64,000 nucleotides of DNA from contig NC_010681.1 of the NCBI RefSeq assembly GCF_000020125.1, positions 1,922,001 through 1,986,000 of the forward strand, written 5' to 3'. The position numbers and the translations under genes were made by a program. The notes beneath the pieces are model-generated. The model did not search any database and was not told where the DNA came from. It worked only from the letters and a program-made list of their open reading frames with translations. Below are positions 19,351 to 28,417 of this stretch, piece by piece; position 1 is the first letter of the stretch, and each line of letters starts with the position of its first letter. Source of the stretch: Paraburkholderia phytofirmans PsJN (GTDB lineage: Bacteria; Pseudomonadota; Gammaproteobacteria; Burkholderiales; Burkholderiaceae).

Positions 19351-19386
19351 ATTCGACTCTATTCACTAGTCAGACGAACCAGCACT

Positions 19387-20121
19387 TTACTCGACGGTTT
19401 CAGCCTGACGCAGACGCGGCAGAAGGCGGTCGAATTCGCGTTTGACGAGGCCGTAGCATTCGCAGGCGCGTGCTTCGAGTCCTTTACGGTCGAGCACCTT
19501 GATGTGGCCGCGGCTGTGATGGATCAGGCCTTCGTCGTGCAACTTGCCGGCCGCTTCGGTGATGCCTTCGCGGCGCACGCCGAGCATGTCGGCGATCAGT
19601 TGCTGGGTGACGGTCAGATCGTTCGAGGCCACGCGGTCCACTTCGATCAGCAGCCACCGGCACAGTTGCTTGTTGAGCGCGTGATGGCGATTGCATGCAG
19701 CGGTTTGCGCGACTTGCGTGAGCAGGGCGTGCATGTACAGCAGCATCAGGCGGCGCAGGAAGTCGGAGCGGGCAAATTGCTGCTTGAGTGCCTGGGCGCT
19801 CATACGGTAAGCAAAGCCTGCGCATTGCACCTGCACGCGGTTCGGCATGGTTTCGCCGCCCGTGAGCACCGGCACGCCGGTCATGCCTTCGCGGCCGACC
19901 GCGGCGATTTCCACCGAGCTGCCGTCTTCCATCGTCGAGAGCATCGAGATGATCGCGGTGGTGGGGAAGTAGACGTGATGAATGCGCTGACCGGAGTCGC
20001 ACAGCAATTGCTCGGTGCGCAGATGAACCAGTTCGAGATGGGGAGCCAGCGCCTGCCATTCATGGGACGGCAATGCGCCGAGCAAATGGTTACCGTGCAA
20101 ATCGGATTGAAGTGTCAGCAT
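19387..20121 (-). CDS. Crp/Fnr family transcriptional regulator
   Basis: 244 residues from the ATG at 20119-20121, preceded by GAGGACC; the longer frame (to 20184) adds an unlikely leader. A cyclic-nucleotide-binding-like beta barrel (about 15-130, VYFPTTAIISMLSTMEDGSSVEIAAVG) is followed by a winged HTH (LTVTQQLIADMLGVRREGI). It lacks the Fnr cysteine cluster. It lies 36 bases before the priming transferase gene, so it may control exopolysaccharide synthesis. The ligand is unknown. Confidence 0.9.
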   Translation of the reverse strand: MLTLQSDLHGNHLLGALPSHEWQALAPHLELVHLRTEQLLCDSGQRIHHVYFPTTAIISMLSTMEDGSSVEIAAVGREGMTGVPVLTGGETMPNRVQVQCAGFAYRMSAQALKQQFARSDFLRRLMLLYMHALLTQVAQTAACNRHHALNKQLCRWLLIEVDRVASNDLTVTQQLIADMLGVRREGITEAAGKLHDEGLIHHSRGHIKVLDRKGLEARACECYGLVKREFDRLLPRLRQAETVE

Positions 20122-20750
20122 GATCGGTCCTCGCGTGAAAGTCGCGCTCTGCGTGACTTTCTGTTTTTGATCCGATGCCCGCATCCCTTTTTAACGGCGT
20201 GCTGCCTGGCGAGCAGCGAAGGATGAACAGGACCGGCCCCGTATTGGCCTTTGTTGCGCCGCCGCCGTTGTTGTGGATCTCTGCGGTGACGCGGTGTTGC
20301 GCTCTTCTATTAGCGAGGAGCGTGCCAGCGGGAGGCAAAACGAGGACTGGTGCGGGGTAACGCACCAAGGCTTAGCGCCGCGCGAAGGCAAACGTGACTT
20401 TTTGTTTCAAATCTGCACAACGTCCTCGCCGCCGGCGAGCGCGTCGCAGGCTCTGCCTGTTTCCCGGAAGTCCTTGATGCAGTTGGGTTGACGGGTGCTG
20501 GGAGGGGTTCGGAGGCACCTGTCTCACCGCTGAATCAGCGCCTCGGGGCACGTTCTCATGCGGCGTCCGGGATGTGCCGGAATTGATTCAGATGTGTTCA
20601 ACACGCTTGGTTCGCTGCCGCACCGATGAAGTTTTTGGCGCGCTAAAAGTCTGAGAAAAACCAACAGTGATTCCGCAGACCAGACAGATGAAGACGCGCA
20701 GCGTGAGCTTTTGCGCGCCTTGCGAAGGGTTGGTTAGATCAGGGAGACCA
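20122..20750. other. Intergenic region, no supported gene
   Basis: About 630 bases between the Crp/Fnr gene start and the end of the GH2 gene. Short frames on both strands look like noise. A small perfect inverted repeat (CTCGCCG-C-CGGCGAG) is at 20425-20439 without a T tract. The Crp/Fnr promoter must be here, but no clear elements were seen. Confidence 0.4.
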
Positions 20751-23399
20751 TCAGCCGTAGAAGATGGCGGATAACGCATTGACCGCGCGAACTTCGCCCG
20801 CGGGCGCCGGGTATGTTGCATCAGCTTGAAACACGCCACTCGATGCCTGTGCAACGAATCTTTCCTGCGACGCGAGCGCAATGAGCGGCACGATGCATGG
20901 CCGGTTCGGCGGCAGATGAAACCAGTCGCGCGCGGCCCTGTAGTGTGTGTCAACGATATGAACGAAACGCACAAAACGCTTCGCTTCGATCATGAGTTGC
21001 CAGTTGTCGCCGTTGCGTTCCACGCTGACCGTCAGGCCCAGATCGTGGCGCTCGCTCACACGCCGCTCCGGGAGATGAAACGCTTCCGCCACCACCTCGC
21101 CACTCGCCAGGTCGCGCAGTGTGGCAATCGTCACGTCGTGCGCGCGCGGGCCGAAGCGATATGCGTGGGTGAAGTCGAAGAACTGGCCGAGACACGCGGC
21201 CGCGCTGAGACGCTGCACACTGTGCGGCGCCAGCTCCACTTCGCGACTGGCAGAGGCGACCTTGACGCTGCCGTCACGCAGGCAAACGAGTTCCAGTTGC
21301 GCGCGCAGCGGCTGCGCACGTTCGTTCAGCAGATGAATATCAAGCCCGTTGAGGCCCTCGTCGGTGATGACGGCCTGAATGGGTTGCAGCGCTTGCGCGA
21401 GGCCGTGCAGGGCGCTTTTAGGCCGTCCTGTGGCGTCGATCAAGCCCCAGCCTGCGCCGGGACGCAAATCCTGCAGCTGCCAGACCAGCGCGCCGCCGCA
21501 ACTGGAACCGGCGCGGCGCCATTCCGCGAATACATCGCCCATCAGTTCGGCGACCACCGCGCGCGACAGGTCCAGATAGCGCTCGGGGTCTTCGTAGCGC
21601 AAGCGTGCCGGCTCGACACCGTATAACGTCTGCAGATAATGATCGCGCACGTCGTCGAAATCCCAGCCGGAGCCGGGGTCGCGCGGCACCGCGGCTTTCC
21701 AGCGCGGATCGTGCAGATGAATCGTGCCGAGCGCGTCGTGCAGCGTGGCGTCGTCGGGCACGTTGGCGAAGGCAAGGCATTCGGCGGCGAAGCGCACCTG
21801 CGAGCGGCGCACGTCGTCGAGCGGACGCTGATAGGCGCCCACGCCGTAGTAGTGAGTGACGCCCTCATTAGTTGAAAACGGCCACACGCCCCCCGATGGC
21901 GAGTTGCCGACATACGGCACGTCGGGCCGTTCACGCGCGACGATGGCGGGCAGTTGTTCAGTAAAAAGTGGTTGCGCGCGCATCGAAGGCGGCAGGCCGA
22001 ACATGGCCGCCTGCTGGTCGACCTCGCTGCCGCCGCACAGCATCGCGAGCGAAGCGAAGCGCCGTGTGCGCGTTAAAAATTGCGTCGCTTCGCGTTCGAT
22101 CGACGCGCTGAATGCGGCATCGTTCGGATAGTCGAAATTCGCCAATGCGAAGTCTTGCCAGACGAGCATGCCGTATTCGTCGGCGAGCGCATAAAACGCG
22201 TCGGACTCGTAGACCATCGTGCCGCCCACGCGCAGCATGTTCATGCCCGCATCGCGAGCCAGCGTGAACGCGTGGCGCAGTTGCGCCTCGCTGCCGGCGA
22301 GTGTGACGAGGTCCGCGCTGGTCCAGCATGCGCCCCGGCAAAACACCGGCACGCCATTCAGGCGCAGCGCGAAGCCCATACCGTCCGCGCCGCGGTCCAC
22401 TTCGATACTGCGGAAACCGACTGAACCCAATGCGTGAGATGTCGCGTGCCCGTCATCGAGCTGCAATGTCAATGGATATAAAGTGGGCTCGCCGTGCGTA
22501 TGCGGCCACCAGCGCTTCGCATCCGACACGCGTACGCTGCCGGTCAGTGTATATGCATTGCTCCATTGCAAAGACGAAACAGCGTCGCCGCATTTAAGCG
22601 AAGCGCGGCAGGCCGCGTCATCGTGCGGATGAACGAAACGTAGCGTGACCGTAACAAGGCCTGAAGCAAGACCGTCGTCATTGAGCTCGATGTGGCTCGA
22701 GACGTCGACGTTATCGAAAGCGTGCGGCGCGTCGCTCAGCAGTTCGACCGGACGCCATGGGCCGACCGCCTGCACCGATGGACACCAGCCAGGCATATGG
22801 CCGAGCAGGGTGGTGCGCACGTTGCGCAAGGTGGGCGGCGAGACGAGCCGCGGACGCCACCGCGCGCGCGAGCGTTTCGCCGTCAACGCCGGAGTGAGAG
22901 AGCGGAAGCACAGCGCGAGCGTTGCGCTGCCGTTCAGCTCGATGTCCAGATCGTGCGCGACGAACATCGAATCGGAATCGAGACGCTTCACCCCGTCGAG
23001 CCAGACTTCGGCGATGGTGGCGAGGCCATGCAGACGCAAGCGGCGACGGCCGGTGCCTTCGAGCGCGAGGCAATACCAGTGGTCGTCGAAAGCGAGCGGC
23101 GGCGGGTGCGCGAGGTCCAGCAGACCCGCGGCGCGGCGCGCGCTCGCAACGGTGCCGGGCACTTGCGCGGCGAGCCAGCCGTGCGTGGGTAAATCGGCGG
23201 GCGAGGCGCACGCGCCCGCGGGCGTGCTGACACACTGCCAGCCGGTATCGAGACGCCGCGGCCAGAGCGTTTGCGATACGCGCGCCAACGATGCGCCATT
23301 GGCATCGGCATCGGTTTGCGCGGCCTCGTCAGGCGTGGGCGCGAGCACACCGCTCGCGCCCCCTTCATCAGGCACAAGGTCTATCGTCAGTCCATCCAC
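20751..23399 (-). CDS. Glycoside hydrolase family 2 / beta-mannosidase-like protein
   Basis: 882 residues from a GTG at 23397-23399 with CGGGGA upstream. Layout: GH2 sugar-binding domain (about 50-225), Ig-like domain (about 230-335, ending FRSIEVDR), TIM barrel (from LNGVPVFCRGACW at 348). The acid/base Glu is probably Glu459 (LCGGSEVDQQ, where mannosidases have WxGNNE), and a candidate nucleophile is Glu540 (FAAECLAF). Both motifs are divergent (GNN is GGS), so activity is uncertain. There is no signal peptide, so it is cytoplasmic. It is the last gene of the carrier-protein operon, 40 bases after DUF1839, where a glycosidase is unexpected; it may act on a sugar-linked product. Confidence 0.85.
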   Translation of the reverse strand: MDGLTIDLVPDEGGASGVLAPTPDEAAQTDADANGASLARVSQTLWPRRLDTGWQCVSTPAGACASPADLPTHGWLAAQVPGTVASARRAAGLLDLAHPPPLAFDDHWYCLALEGTGRRRLRLHGLATIAEVWLDGVKRLDSDSMFVAHDLDIELNGSATLALCFRSLTPALTAKRSRARWRPRLVSPPTLRNVRTTLLGHMPGWCPSVQAVGPWRPVELLSDAPHAFDNVDVSSHIELNDDGLASGLVTVTLRFVHPHDDAACRASLKCGDAVSSLQWSNAYTLTGSVRVSDAKRWWPHTHGEPTLYPLTLQLDDGHATSHALGSVGFRSIEVDRGADGMGFALRLNGVPVFCRGACWTSADLVTLAGSEAQLRHAFTLARDAGMNMLRVGGTMVYESDAFYALADEYGMLVWQDFALANFDYPNDAAFSASIEREATQFLTRTRRFASLAMLCGGSEVDQQAAMFGLPPSMRAQPLFTEQLPAIVARERPDVPYVGNSPSGGVWPFSTNEGVTHYYGVGAYQRPLDDVRRSQVRFAAECLAFANVPDDATLHDALGTIHLHDPRWKAAVPRDPGSGWDFDDVRDHYLQTLYGVEPARLRYEDPERYLDLSRAVVAELMGDVFAEWRRAGSSCGGALVWQLQDLRPGAGWGLIDATGRPKSALHGLAQALQPIQAVITDEGLNGLDIHLLNERAQPLRAQLELVCLRDGSVKVASASREVELAPHSVQRLSAAACLGQFFDFTHAYRFGPRAHDVTIATLRDLASGEVVAEAFHLPERRVSERHDLGLTVSVERNGDNWQLMIEAKRFVRFVHIVDTHYRAARDWFHLPPNRPCIVPLIALASQERFVAQASSGVFQADATYPAPAGEVRAVNALSAIFYG

Positions 23400-23439
23400 G
23401 GCAAATCCCCGAGAAGTCCGCGAAGCCGCGCAAGGCGTG

Positions 23440-24522
23440 TTACAGCACCAGCGCGGCGAGCGGCGGCAGCGTCTTTTCGTAAGCGCTTTCGAGCACGTCG
23501 AAGCAGTCTTCGCACAGATCGCGGCGCCCGCGGGTAATCGCCCGCACGAGCCGGAACTGCATCACCATCGACTCCGACGCGATGCTCTGCGCCGCTGCCG
23601 GAATCGACGCCGGCACCTCGAAGCCTTGCGCGGAGAGCCACGTCAGATACTTCGAGAGAAACTCGAAGTTCGCGCCGAGTTGCCGCATCAGGTTGAACGA
23701 GTACGGGTGGAAGAACTTTTCGCCACGTTCGAGCAACGTCTCGAGATGTGCGGGAAATGCGGCACGCCACTGAGTAATCGGATTGCTAAGCGGCCGGCGG
23801 CTCAGGTGCGCACACAGCAGTTCCGCCGAAGCCTCCGCGAGCGCGGTGCCTTCGAGCGCGGGCCGCGACTGCTTGGCGAACTCCACATACGGAAACAGCA
23901 GATCAGCCTGCTGCTGGAACTGCGGCAGCTTGCGGAACACGCCGTCGTAGTCTTCACCGTCGAGCAGATGATAGCCGGTGTTGTGAAAGTAGCCGAGACG
24001 GCGCGCGTCCGGATCGATGAAGTCGATGCCCACAGTGGTCTTCGGATGCTCGCGCCGGTACGACGTGGCGCGCGTATTCGGCAGGTAATAGCCGTCCACT
24101 TCCACCAGCACCGTATGACCGCGCAAGGTCTGCGCGAGCACGCGTGCTTCGAGCGAATCGTAGATGGCCAGTTCCTGCACCTGAGTGCCGTAGAGCCGTT
24201 CGAGATCTTCGAGCGGAAACTTGAAGAACGTAAACTGATCGCCTTCGAAATCCTGCGTGACGGTAAAGCCGAGCGCCGCGCGCGGTTCTAGCCCGAAGCC
24301 GTGCAGCAGTTCGATCCACAGATCGACGTAGCAGTTTGTCTCCTGCCATACACGCTCGCCCTGATGCAGCGCGTGCGGCGCATGCTCGCGCAAGCGCGCT
24401 GCGGGCGCTGCGGGCGAGGTAACGGCGCCGCCGGCAGCGGGCAGATCGACGTGGCGGCTCAGCGGAAAAGCGCCATTTGCGCCGTTCGCGCCATTCGGCA
24501 CGGGTATCAGAGACGGATTCAT
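23440..24522 (-). CDS. DUF1839 family protein, possible BtrH-like acyltransferase
   Basis: 360 residues; the start overlaps the ligase stop by 4 bases. The N-terminal 50 residues are low-complexity (three NGA repeats, then Ala/Pro). The conserved part starts at ETNCYVDLWIELLHGFGLEP with Cys64, then VEVDGYYLP (Asp143), REHPKTTVGIDFID (His159, Asp167/Asp170) and GYFHNTGYH. The order Cys...Asp-x-Tyr-x-LPx...His...Asp recalls the BtrH_N papain-like fold, which transfers an acyl group from a carrier protein to an amine. In this operon it could release the aminoacyl group from the carrier protein. Membership of DUF1839 is firm; the enzymatic role is my inference. Confidence 0.82.
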   Translation of the reverse strand: MNPSLIPVPNGANGANGAFPLSRHVDLPAAGGAVTSPAAPAARLREHAPHALHQGERVWQETNCYVDLWIELLHGFGLEPRAALGFTVTQDFEGDQFTFFKFPLEDLERLYGTQVQELAIYDSLEARVLAQTLRGHTVLVEVDGYYLPNTRATSYRREHPKTTVGIDFIDPDARRLGYFHNTGYHLLDGEDYDGVFRKLPQFQQQADLLFPYVEFAKQSRPALEGTALAEASAELLCAHLSRRPLSNPITQWRAAFPAHLETLLERGEKFFHPYSFNLMRQLGANFEFLSKYLTWLSAQGFEVPASIPAAAQSIASESMVMQFRLVRAITRGRRDLCEDCFDVLESAYEKTLPPLAALVL

Positions 24523-25583
24523 ACGCGCTCTCCGGAATCGTGCTCCGTGTCATCGGACGCCGTTCGCATGGTTTCCATGCCATGCGCCACACGCGCCTGG
24601 GTATCGCCCCACAGCAGCGCACGCACGTCGTCTGGCCACGCGTTCACGTCGAGCCCATGATGACGGAATAGCGCGAGGGTGATCCGTTCCATGCCGAAAC
24701 CGACACAACCCGTATGCGCGATCGCGCCGTCTTCGCACTCGATCTTCCAGATCGCGCCGAAGTGCTCCATGTGATAGTTGAACGACAGGCACGCCGTCTT
24801 GCCGCGCGGATCGGCCACCGGAATCAGCAGTTCGAACTTCAGCGCCTGGGCACGCTGGCTATCGGCGACGATCTTGCCGCCGCGGCCGAAGAACGGGTCG
24901 TTGGCGAGATCCACTTCGACCGGCAATTGCAGCAGATCGATAAGCAGCGAGCCGCGCTCGATCCACATCTGCCGGAACGCCATCACCTGCTCGGCGTTGC
25001 CCAGGCGCACGTATTCGCGCTGGCGGAACATCTGCATGCGGCCCGGATCCAGCGACGGCTCGTGACGGAAGCAATACGACAGCACATCGATCGTGCGGCC
25101 GCCGGCCGGCAACGGACCGCGCCGCGCCATCACCGGATAGATCGGGTAGCAGGCGGCCGGCGTGAGCACGACGCGAGTCGGCTTCTGCTGCGCCATCCAG
25201 TCGTCGCTGCGATCGTCGTCGCGTTCGGTCATGGCGTCGTCGAGCGCGCGCAACAGGCGTTGGTGGCCCATGTCGTTGCCGCAGAACGAGTGAATCGTGC
25301 CGGCCAGGTTCGGGAAGCTCTTCAGATACTCGCTGTCTTCGAAGTCGGTGCGGCGCATGGCGGGCGGGAAACGCAGCAGTTCCGGCTGCTGATCCGCGCC
25401 GAGATGCGTGATCGCCACGTTCAGGCGGTCCACCACGTCTTCGAAAATCTGACTGCGGCCATACAGGCCGTTTTCGCCGGTGTCGATCAACAGGCCCGCG
25501 GCCAGCAGTTCGTCGCGAAAGCTCGGCGCCTCGGCTGCCTGAGCAGCGGCGGCAAGGGCGGCGGTATCGGTCATCGTGTTCAT
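24519..25583 (-). CDS. Amino acid:[carrier protein] ligase (SerRS-like, class II)
   Basis: 354 residues from the ATG at 25581-25583 (GGAGAG upstream). A class II aaRS catalytic core without the tRNA-binding coiled coil: motif 2 CFRHEPSLDPGRMQMFRQRE and motif 3 GFGMERITLALFR. Zn ligands Cys145, Glu190 and Cys293 are present, with the same spacing I recall for the Bradyrhizobium enzyme Bll0957. Such enzymes activate a small amino acid (glycine or alanine) with ATP and load it on the phosphopantetheine of a dedicated carrier protein, not on tRNA. The start is one base away from the upstream dehydrogenase stop, and the carrier protein is two genes upstream. Confidence 0.92.
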   Translation of the reverse strand: MNTMTDTAALAAAAQAAEAPSFRDELLAAGLLIDTGENGLYGRSQIFEDVVDRLNVAITHLGADQQPELLRFPPAMRRTDFEDSEYLKSFPNLAGTIHSFCGNDMGHQRLLRALDDAMTERDDDRSDDWMAQQKPTRVVLTPAACYPIYPVMARRGPLPAGGRTIDVLSYCFRHEPSLDPGRMQMFRQREYVRLGNAEQVMAFRQMWIERGSLLIDLLQLPVEVDLANDPFFGRGGKIVADSQRAQALKFELLIPVADPRGKTACLSFNYHMEHFGAIWKIECEDGAIAHTGCVGFGMERITLALFRHHGLDVNAWPDDVRALLWGDTQARVAHGMETMRTASDDTEHDSGERV

Positions 25584-25584
25584 A

Positions 25585-26871
25585 TCAGGCTCTCCCCGGG
25601 GCGGCAGGTCGTTGCGCGAGCAACAGGCTCGCGGTGTTCTGCGCAATGCGGTCGTTATTGATCATCAGCGGCGCGGAATGCAGGTCGCGCAAATGGCGCC
25701 CGACGCTGTACGGCGTGCCGTTCTTGTAGCCCGCCATGCCGCAGATCATCAGCACTTCGTGCACGACCTGCAGCCCGGTGGTGGAGATACTCGTCTTCAG
25801 CGTGTTCATGTCGGAGGCAAAGCCGAGCATGGCCGCGAGCGGCGCGTCGGCTTGCGAGCCGCCATGGCGCGCGTGGTGAGCGGTGCGTGCCGCCTCCAGC
25901 GCGACCGCGAGGCGCGCCTGCATCATCTGCAGCAGACCGACCGCTTCAGCAAGGCGCAAACCGGCCGGCGGTACCACACCCGGCTTCGCGCGCGCCTGCG
26001 CGCGGAAGAACGCTTTCGCGCGATTCACGGCGTCCGTGGCCACGCCGGTCCACACCGAGGCCCACAGCGTGTGCGAGACCGGCAGCATGGTCTGATCGGC
26101 GATCTCGGCGAAGGGCGTCGGCAGGATCTGTTCGGCCAGACCCGTGGCGACGAGCCGGAAGCCCTCGCTGCAGGTGCCGCGCATGCCCATCGAATCCCAG
26201 CCGCCGCGCTTTTCCAGTTGCGTATCGGAGCGCAACGCGACGATCAGCACCTGGTCGGCTGCGGCCGATTCGGCGGTGCGGCGAGCGGTGACGAGAATGC
26301 CATCGGCGTGCGCGCCATACGAAATCGTCGGTGCGAGCTTTTCGATGCGAAAGCGCGCACCGTCGAGTTCGACCGAGCAGGCGCTGGTGCGCATATTGCC
26401 GCCGATGGTTTCCTCGGACGTGGCCGACGCCAGCAGCCACTGCTGCTTGACCAGTTGCACGAGCAACTGCCGATGCCATACCGCGTCGCTGCCGTGCGCC
26501 TCGATGCACGCCACCTGGATCTGGTGCATTGCATACACCATCGCGGTGGAGGCGCAGCCTTGCGCGAGCGTTTCGCAGATCGCGCCGACGTCCGCGAGCG
26601 AGAGGCCCGCGCCGCCGAACTCGGTCGGCACCATCACCGAGAGCAGGCACTCGCGCTTGAGCGCCTCAAATGCTTCGCTCGGGAAACGCGCCTCGCGATC
26701 CACCGAATCCGCGAACTGCGCGGCCACCGCCGCACAGCGTTGCGCGGCCGCGCGCCAGCCTGGTTCGGTTTCGACCGCGGTTAAGCCGAGCGACGTATCG
26801 GCGCCTTGCGCCGCACCGTGCGCGTGCCTCGAGGCGGGCTCTGCCGCCGCATCCAGCAGCGGGGCGTTCAT
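25585..26871 (-). CDS. Acyl-CoA dehydrogenase-like flavoprotein
   Basis: 428 residues; the start overlaps the carrier-protein stop by 4 bases. It has the N-terminal helical domain (ECLLSVMVPTEFGGAGLSLADVG), the middle beta domain (LLASATSEETIGGNM, GGWDSMGMRGTCSEGF) and the C-terminal helices with VHEVLMICGMAGY and GRHLRDLHSAP. Where ordinary acyl-CoA dehydrogenases carry EGT with the catalytic Glu, it reads MINNDRI (403-409). That suggests a different chemistry, such as flavin monooxygenase or oxidase action as in DszC-like relatives, or a base elsewhere. The substrate is probably an aminoacyl group on the neighbouring carrier protein. Confidence 0.87.
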   Translation of the reverse strand: MNAPLLDAAAEPASRHAHGAAQGADTSLGLTAVETEPGWRAAAQRCAAVAAQFADSVDREARFPSEAFEALKRECLLSVMVPTEFGGAGLSLADVGAICETLAQGCASTAMVYAMHQIQVACIEAHGSDAVWHRQLLVQLVKQQWLLASATSEETIGGNMRTSACSVELDGARFRIEKLAPTISYGAHADGILVTARRTAESAAADQVLIVALRSDTQLEKRGGWDSMGMRGTCSEGFRLVATGLAEQILPTPFAEIADQTMLPVSHTLWASVWTGVATDAVNRAKAFFRAQARAKPGVVPPAGLRLAEAVGLLQMMQARLAVALEAARTAHHARHGGSQADAPLAAMLGFASDMNTLKTSISTTGLQVVHEVLMICGMAGYKNGTPYSVGRHLRDLHSAPLMINNDRIAQNTASLLLAQRPAAPGRA

Positions 26872-27119
26872 GCTGCCGCCTTCGCCTGTTGCAGCTCGGT
26901 GACTGCGGCGGCCATCGAATCGATGCTGGAGAACAGGCGCCGCGTCAGCAGACGGTCCGGAATCTCAATGCCGAATTCGTCTTCGATTGCGAGCATCAGA
27001 TGCACGGTCGCGAGTGAGGAGAGGCCTGCGGCGTAGAGGTCGGCGTCGTCGGCCAGCGTCTCCGCCGGGACGTCCAGGCGGGCCGATTCGGAAAGGATGC
27101 GGCGCAAGGCGTTTTTCAT
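26868..27119 (-). CDS. Acyl/aminoacyl carrier protein
   Basis: 83 residues from the ATG at 27117-27119 (GGGGACC upstream); a longer frame to 27203 is rejected. A four-helix carrier fold is suggested by size and composition. The phosphopantetheine site is Ser35 in AAGLSSLATVHLML, with Ser in place of the usual Asp of DSL. The acidic helix III region reads AIEDEFGIEIPD. First gene of the operon, and the likely partner of the amino acid ligase. Confidence 0.9.
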   Translation of the reverse strand: MKNALRRILSESARLDVPAETLADDADLYAAGLSSLATVHLMLAIEDEFGIEIPDRLLTRRLFSSIDSMAAAVTELQQAKAAA

Positions 27120-27443
27120 GATGTGGTCCCCTAGTTGTTCAACGTTCTCGGATGGTGCGGACTTCGATCGAACCCACGTGATCGTTTTTTTGTCCATTGC
27201 CACGACGCATACCGGCGTGGTCCATATGTGGGGCTGCGTTTCAGGCGGCGTGCCGTGATGCCATGCCCCGACGTCCGTATTTAAGATTTGTCAACGCCCA
27301 GCGTCAGTGCGATGGCGCACGGAAGCACGCGTTTCACGGACGTACCTTGTAGCCATCAGAACGGGCCAGCCTATGCAGCCAGGCCGTCAAAGCCGGCGCG
27401 CCGTGTCGGCGTCGTTGAACTTATTGACCGCTGGGGGAAGGCG
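27120..27443. other. Divergent intergenic region
   Basis: About 320 bases between the carrier-protein operon and the GNAT gene. A minus-strand TTGACA at 27289-27294 has no good -10 at the right distance. The region should hold promoters for both directions, but none is clear. Confidence 0.4.
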
Positions 27444-27977
27444 ATGAACTGGAAAACGCTGGAATTCGATCAGCTTTCGGCACGCGAGCTGTATTTGATC
27501 TTGCGGGCGCGCAGCGCGGTGTTCGTGGTCGAACAGTCGCATGTCTGTCTCGACGCCGATGGCCGTGATGAAAACGCGGTGCACGTCTTCGCCGTGGAGG
27601 ACATGTCGCGGCCGATGCCGATTCTTGCCTACGCGCGCCTGCAACCCGGCGACGCCGAAGATCCGGAGATCACCATCGACAAGGTGCTGACGAGCCCGCT
27701 GCGGCGCGGCGACGGCACCGCCGAACTGTTGATCGAACGCGTGCTGCAGGCGATTGTCGAGCGTTGGCCGGGCCATGCCGTGCGTGTCAGCGCGCCGCTC
27801 GGTCTGCGCGGCTTCTACGAGCAATTCGGTTTTCGCAAGACGGAAGGGCCTTATCTGGAACACGGCGTGCCCTTCATTGGCCTGACGCGCCAGGTGCGCG
27901 GCAGTCAGCCGCTTTTCGGCGGACGGCGCCGTGAGCGTGACAGCGCGGTGCTCGTCAATACGTTCGAGATGCTGTGA
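27444..27977 (+). CDS. GNAT family N-acetyltransferase, ElaA-like
   Basis: 177 residues from the ATG at 27444, preceded by GGGGGAAGG; the frame opens 52 codons earlier without family similarity. The start MNWKTLEFDQLSARELYLIL with RSAVFVVEQ, then AYARL, IDKVLTSPLRRGDGTAELLIE and FYEQFGFRKTEGPYLEHGVPF, matches ElaA-type acetyltransferases. The substrate is unknown. It is divergent from the carrier-protein operon, so it may or may not belong to that pathway. Confidence 0.85.
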   Translation: MNWKTLEFDQLSARELYLILRARSAVFVVEQSHVCLDADGRDENAVHVFAVEDMSRPMPILAYARLQPGDAEDPEITIDKVLTSPLRRGDGTAELLIERVLQAIVERWPGHAVRVSAPLGLRGFYEQFGFRKTEGPYLEHGVPFIGLTRQVRGSQPLFGGRRRERDSAVLVNTFEML

Positions 27978-28417
27978 TCGGGTGGATGCGCGTCATGCCT
28001 GCCAGCGCACGGAATGTCTTTTCCCAAGCCAATGCCGCGCGCTCGATGTTCGCGCGGTGCGGGCCGTATGACAGCCGACTGCGTTGCCATGTTTACGCAA
28101 ACGCGTGCGACGCGCATTCTCCTTTGCATCGGACTCCGAGACAATGTGGCGGGACGTACATATCAACCATGCAACGTTTGTTGTAATGGCTTGAAAAGCG
28201 GGAACCTTGTGAGGAGCGTGGCGTGCGGCCAGTAGCGTTCGATGACCGTTTCGGCTGGCGCCATCCGGCGAGCGGGCCGGGCGGCGGCCGGCGGCCCAAG
28301 GTCACGGCTATGGCCACGCAACGCTTTGTAAAGCGCTCGCGCAGGTTTCGTCTATTCGGGGAAGCGTAATGCATGCGCAAGGATTGTCCAGCGCACATAC
28401 GCTAAGGGGAGCGCGTA
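27978..28417. other. Intergenic region, no supported gene
   Basis: About 440 bases before the methyltransferase gene. No family-like frame and no clear promoter were seen. A G/C-rich inverted repeat near 28268-28300 has no T tract. Confidence 0.4.

Noticed and set aside
18607..20226. 539-codon plus-strand open frame opposite the priming transferase and Crp/Fnr genes
   Set aside because: No motif, and both genes on the minus strand have clear domains.
20425..20439. Short perfect inverted repeat as a terminator
   Set aside because: Only 7-base arms and no T tract; likely chance in GC-rich DNA.
22645..24291. 548-codon plus-strand open frame opposite GH2 and DUF1839 genes
   Set aside because: Arg/Ser/Ala-rich, no motif; the minus-strand genes are supported by domains and operon order.
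26868..27203. Longer carrier-protein start at 27203
   Set aside because: The extra 28 residues are not carrier-protein-like, and the downstream ATG has a GGGGACC site.
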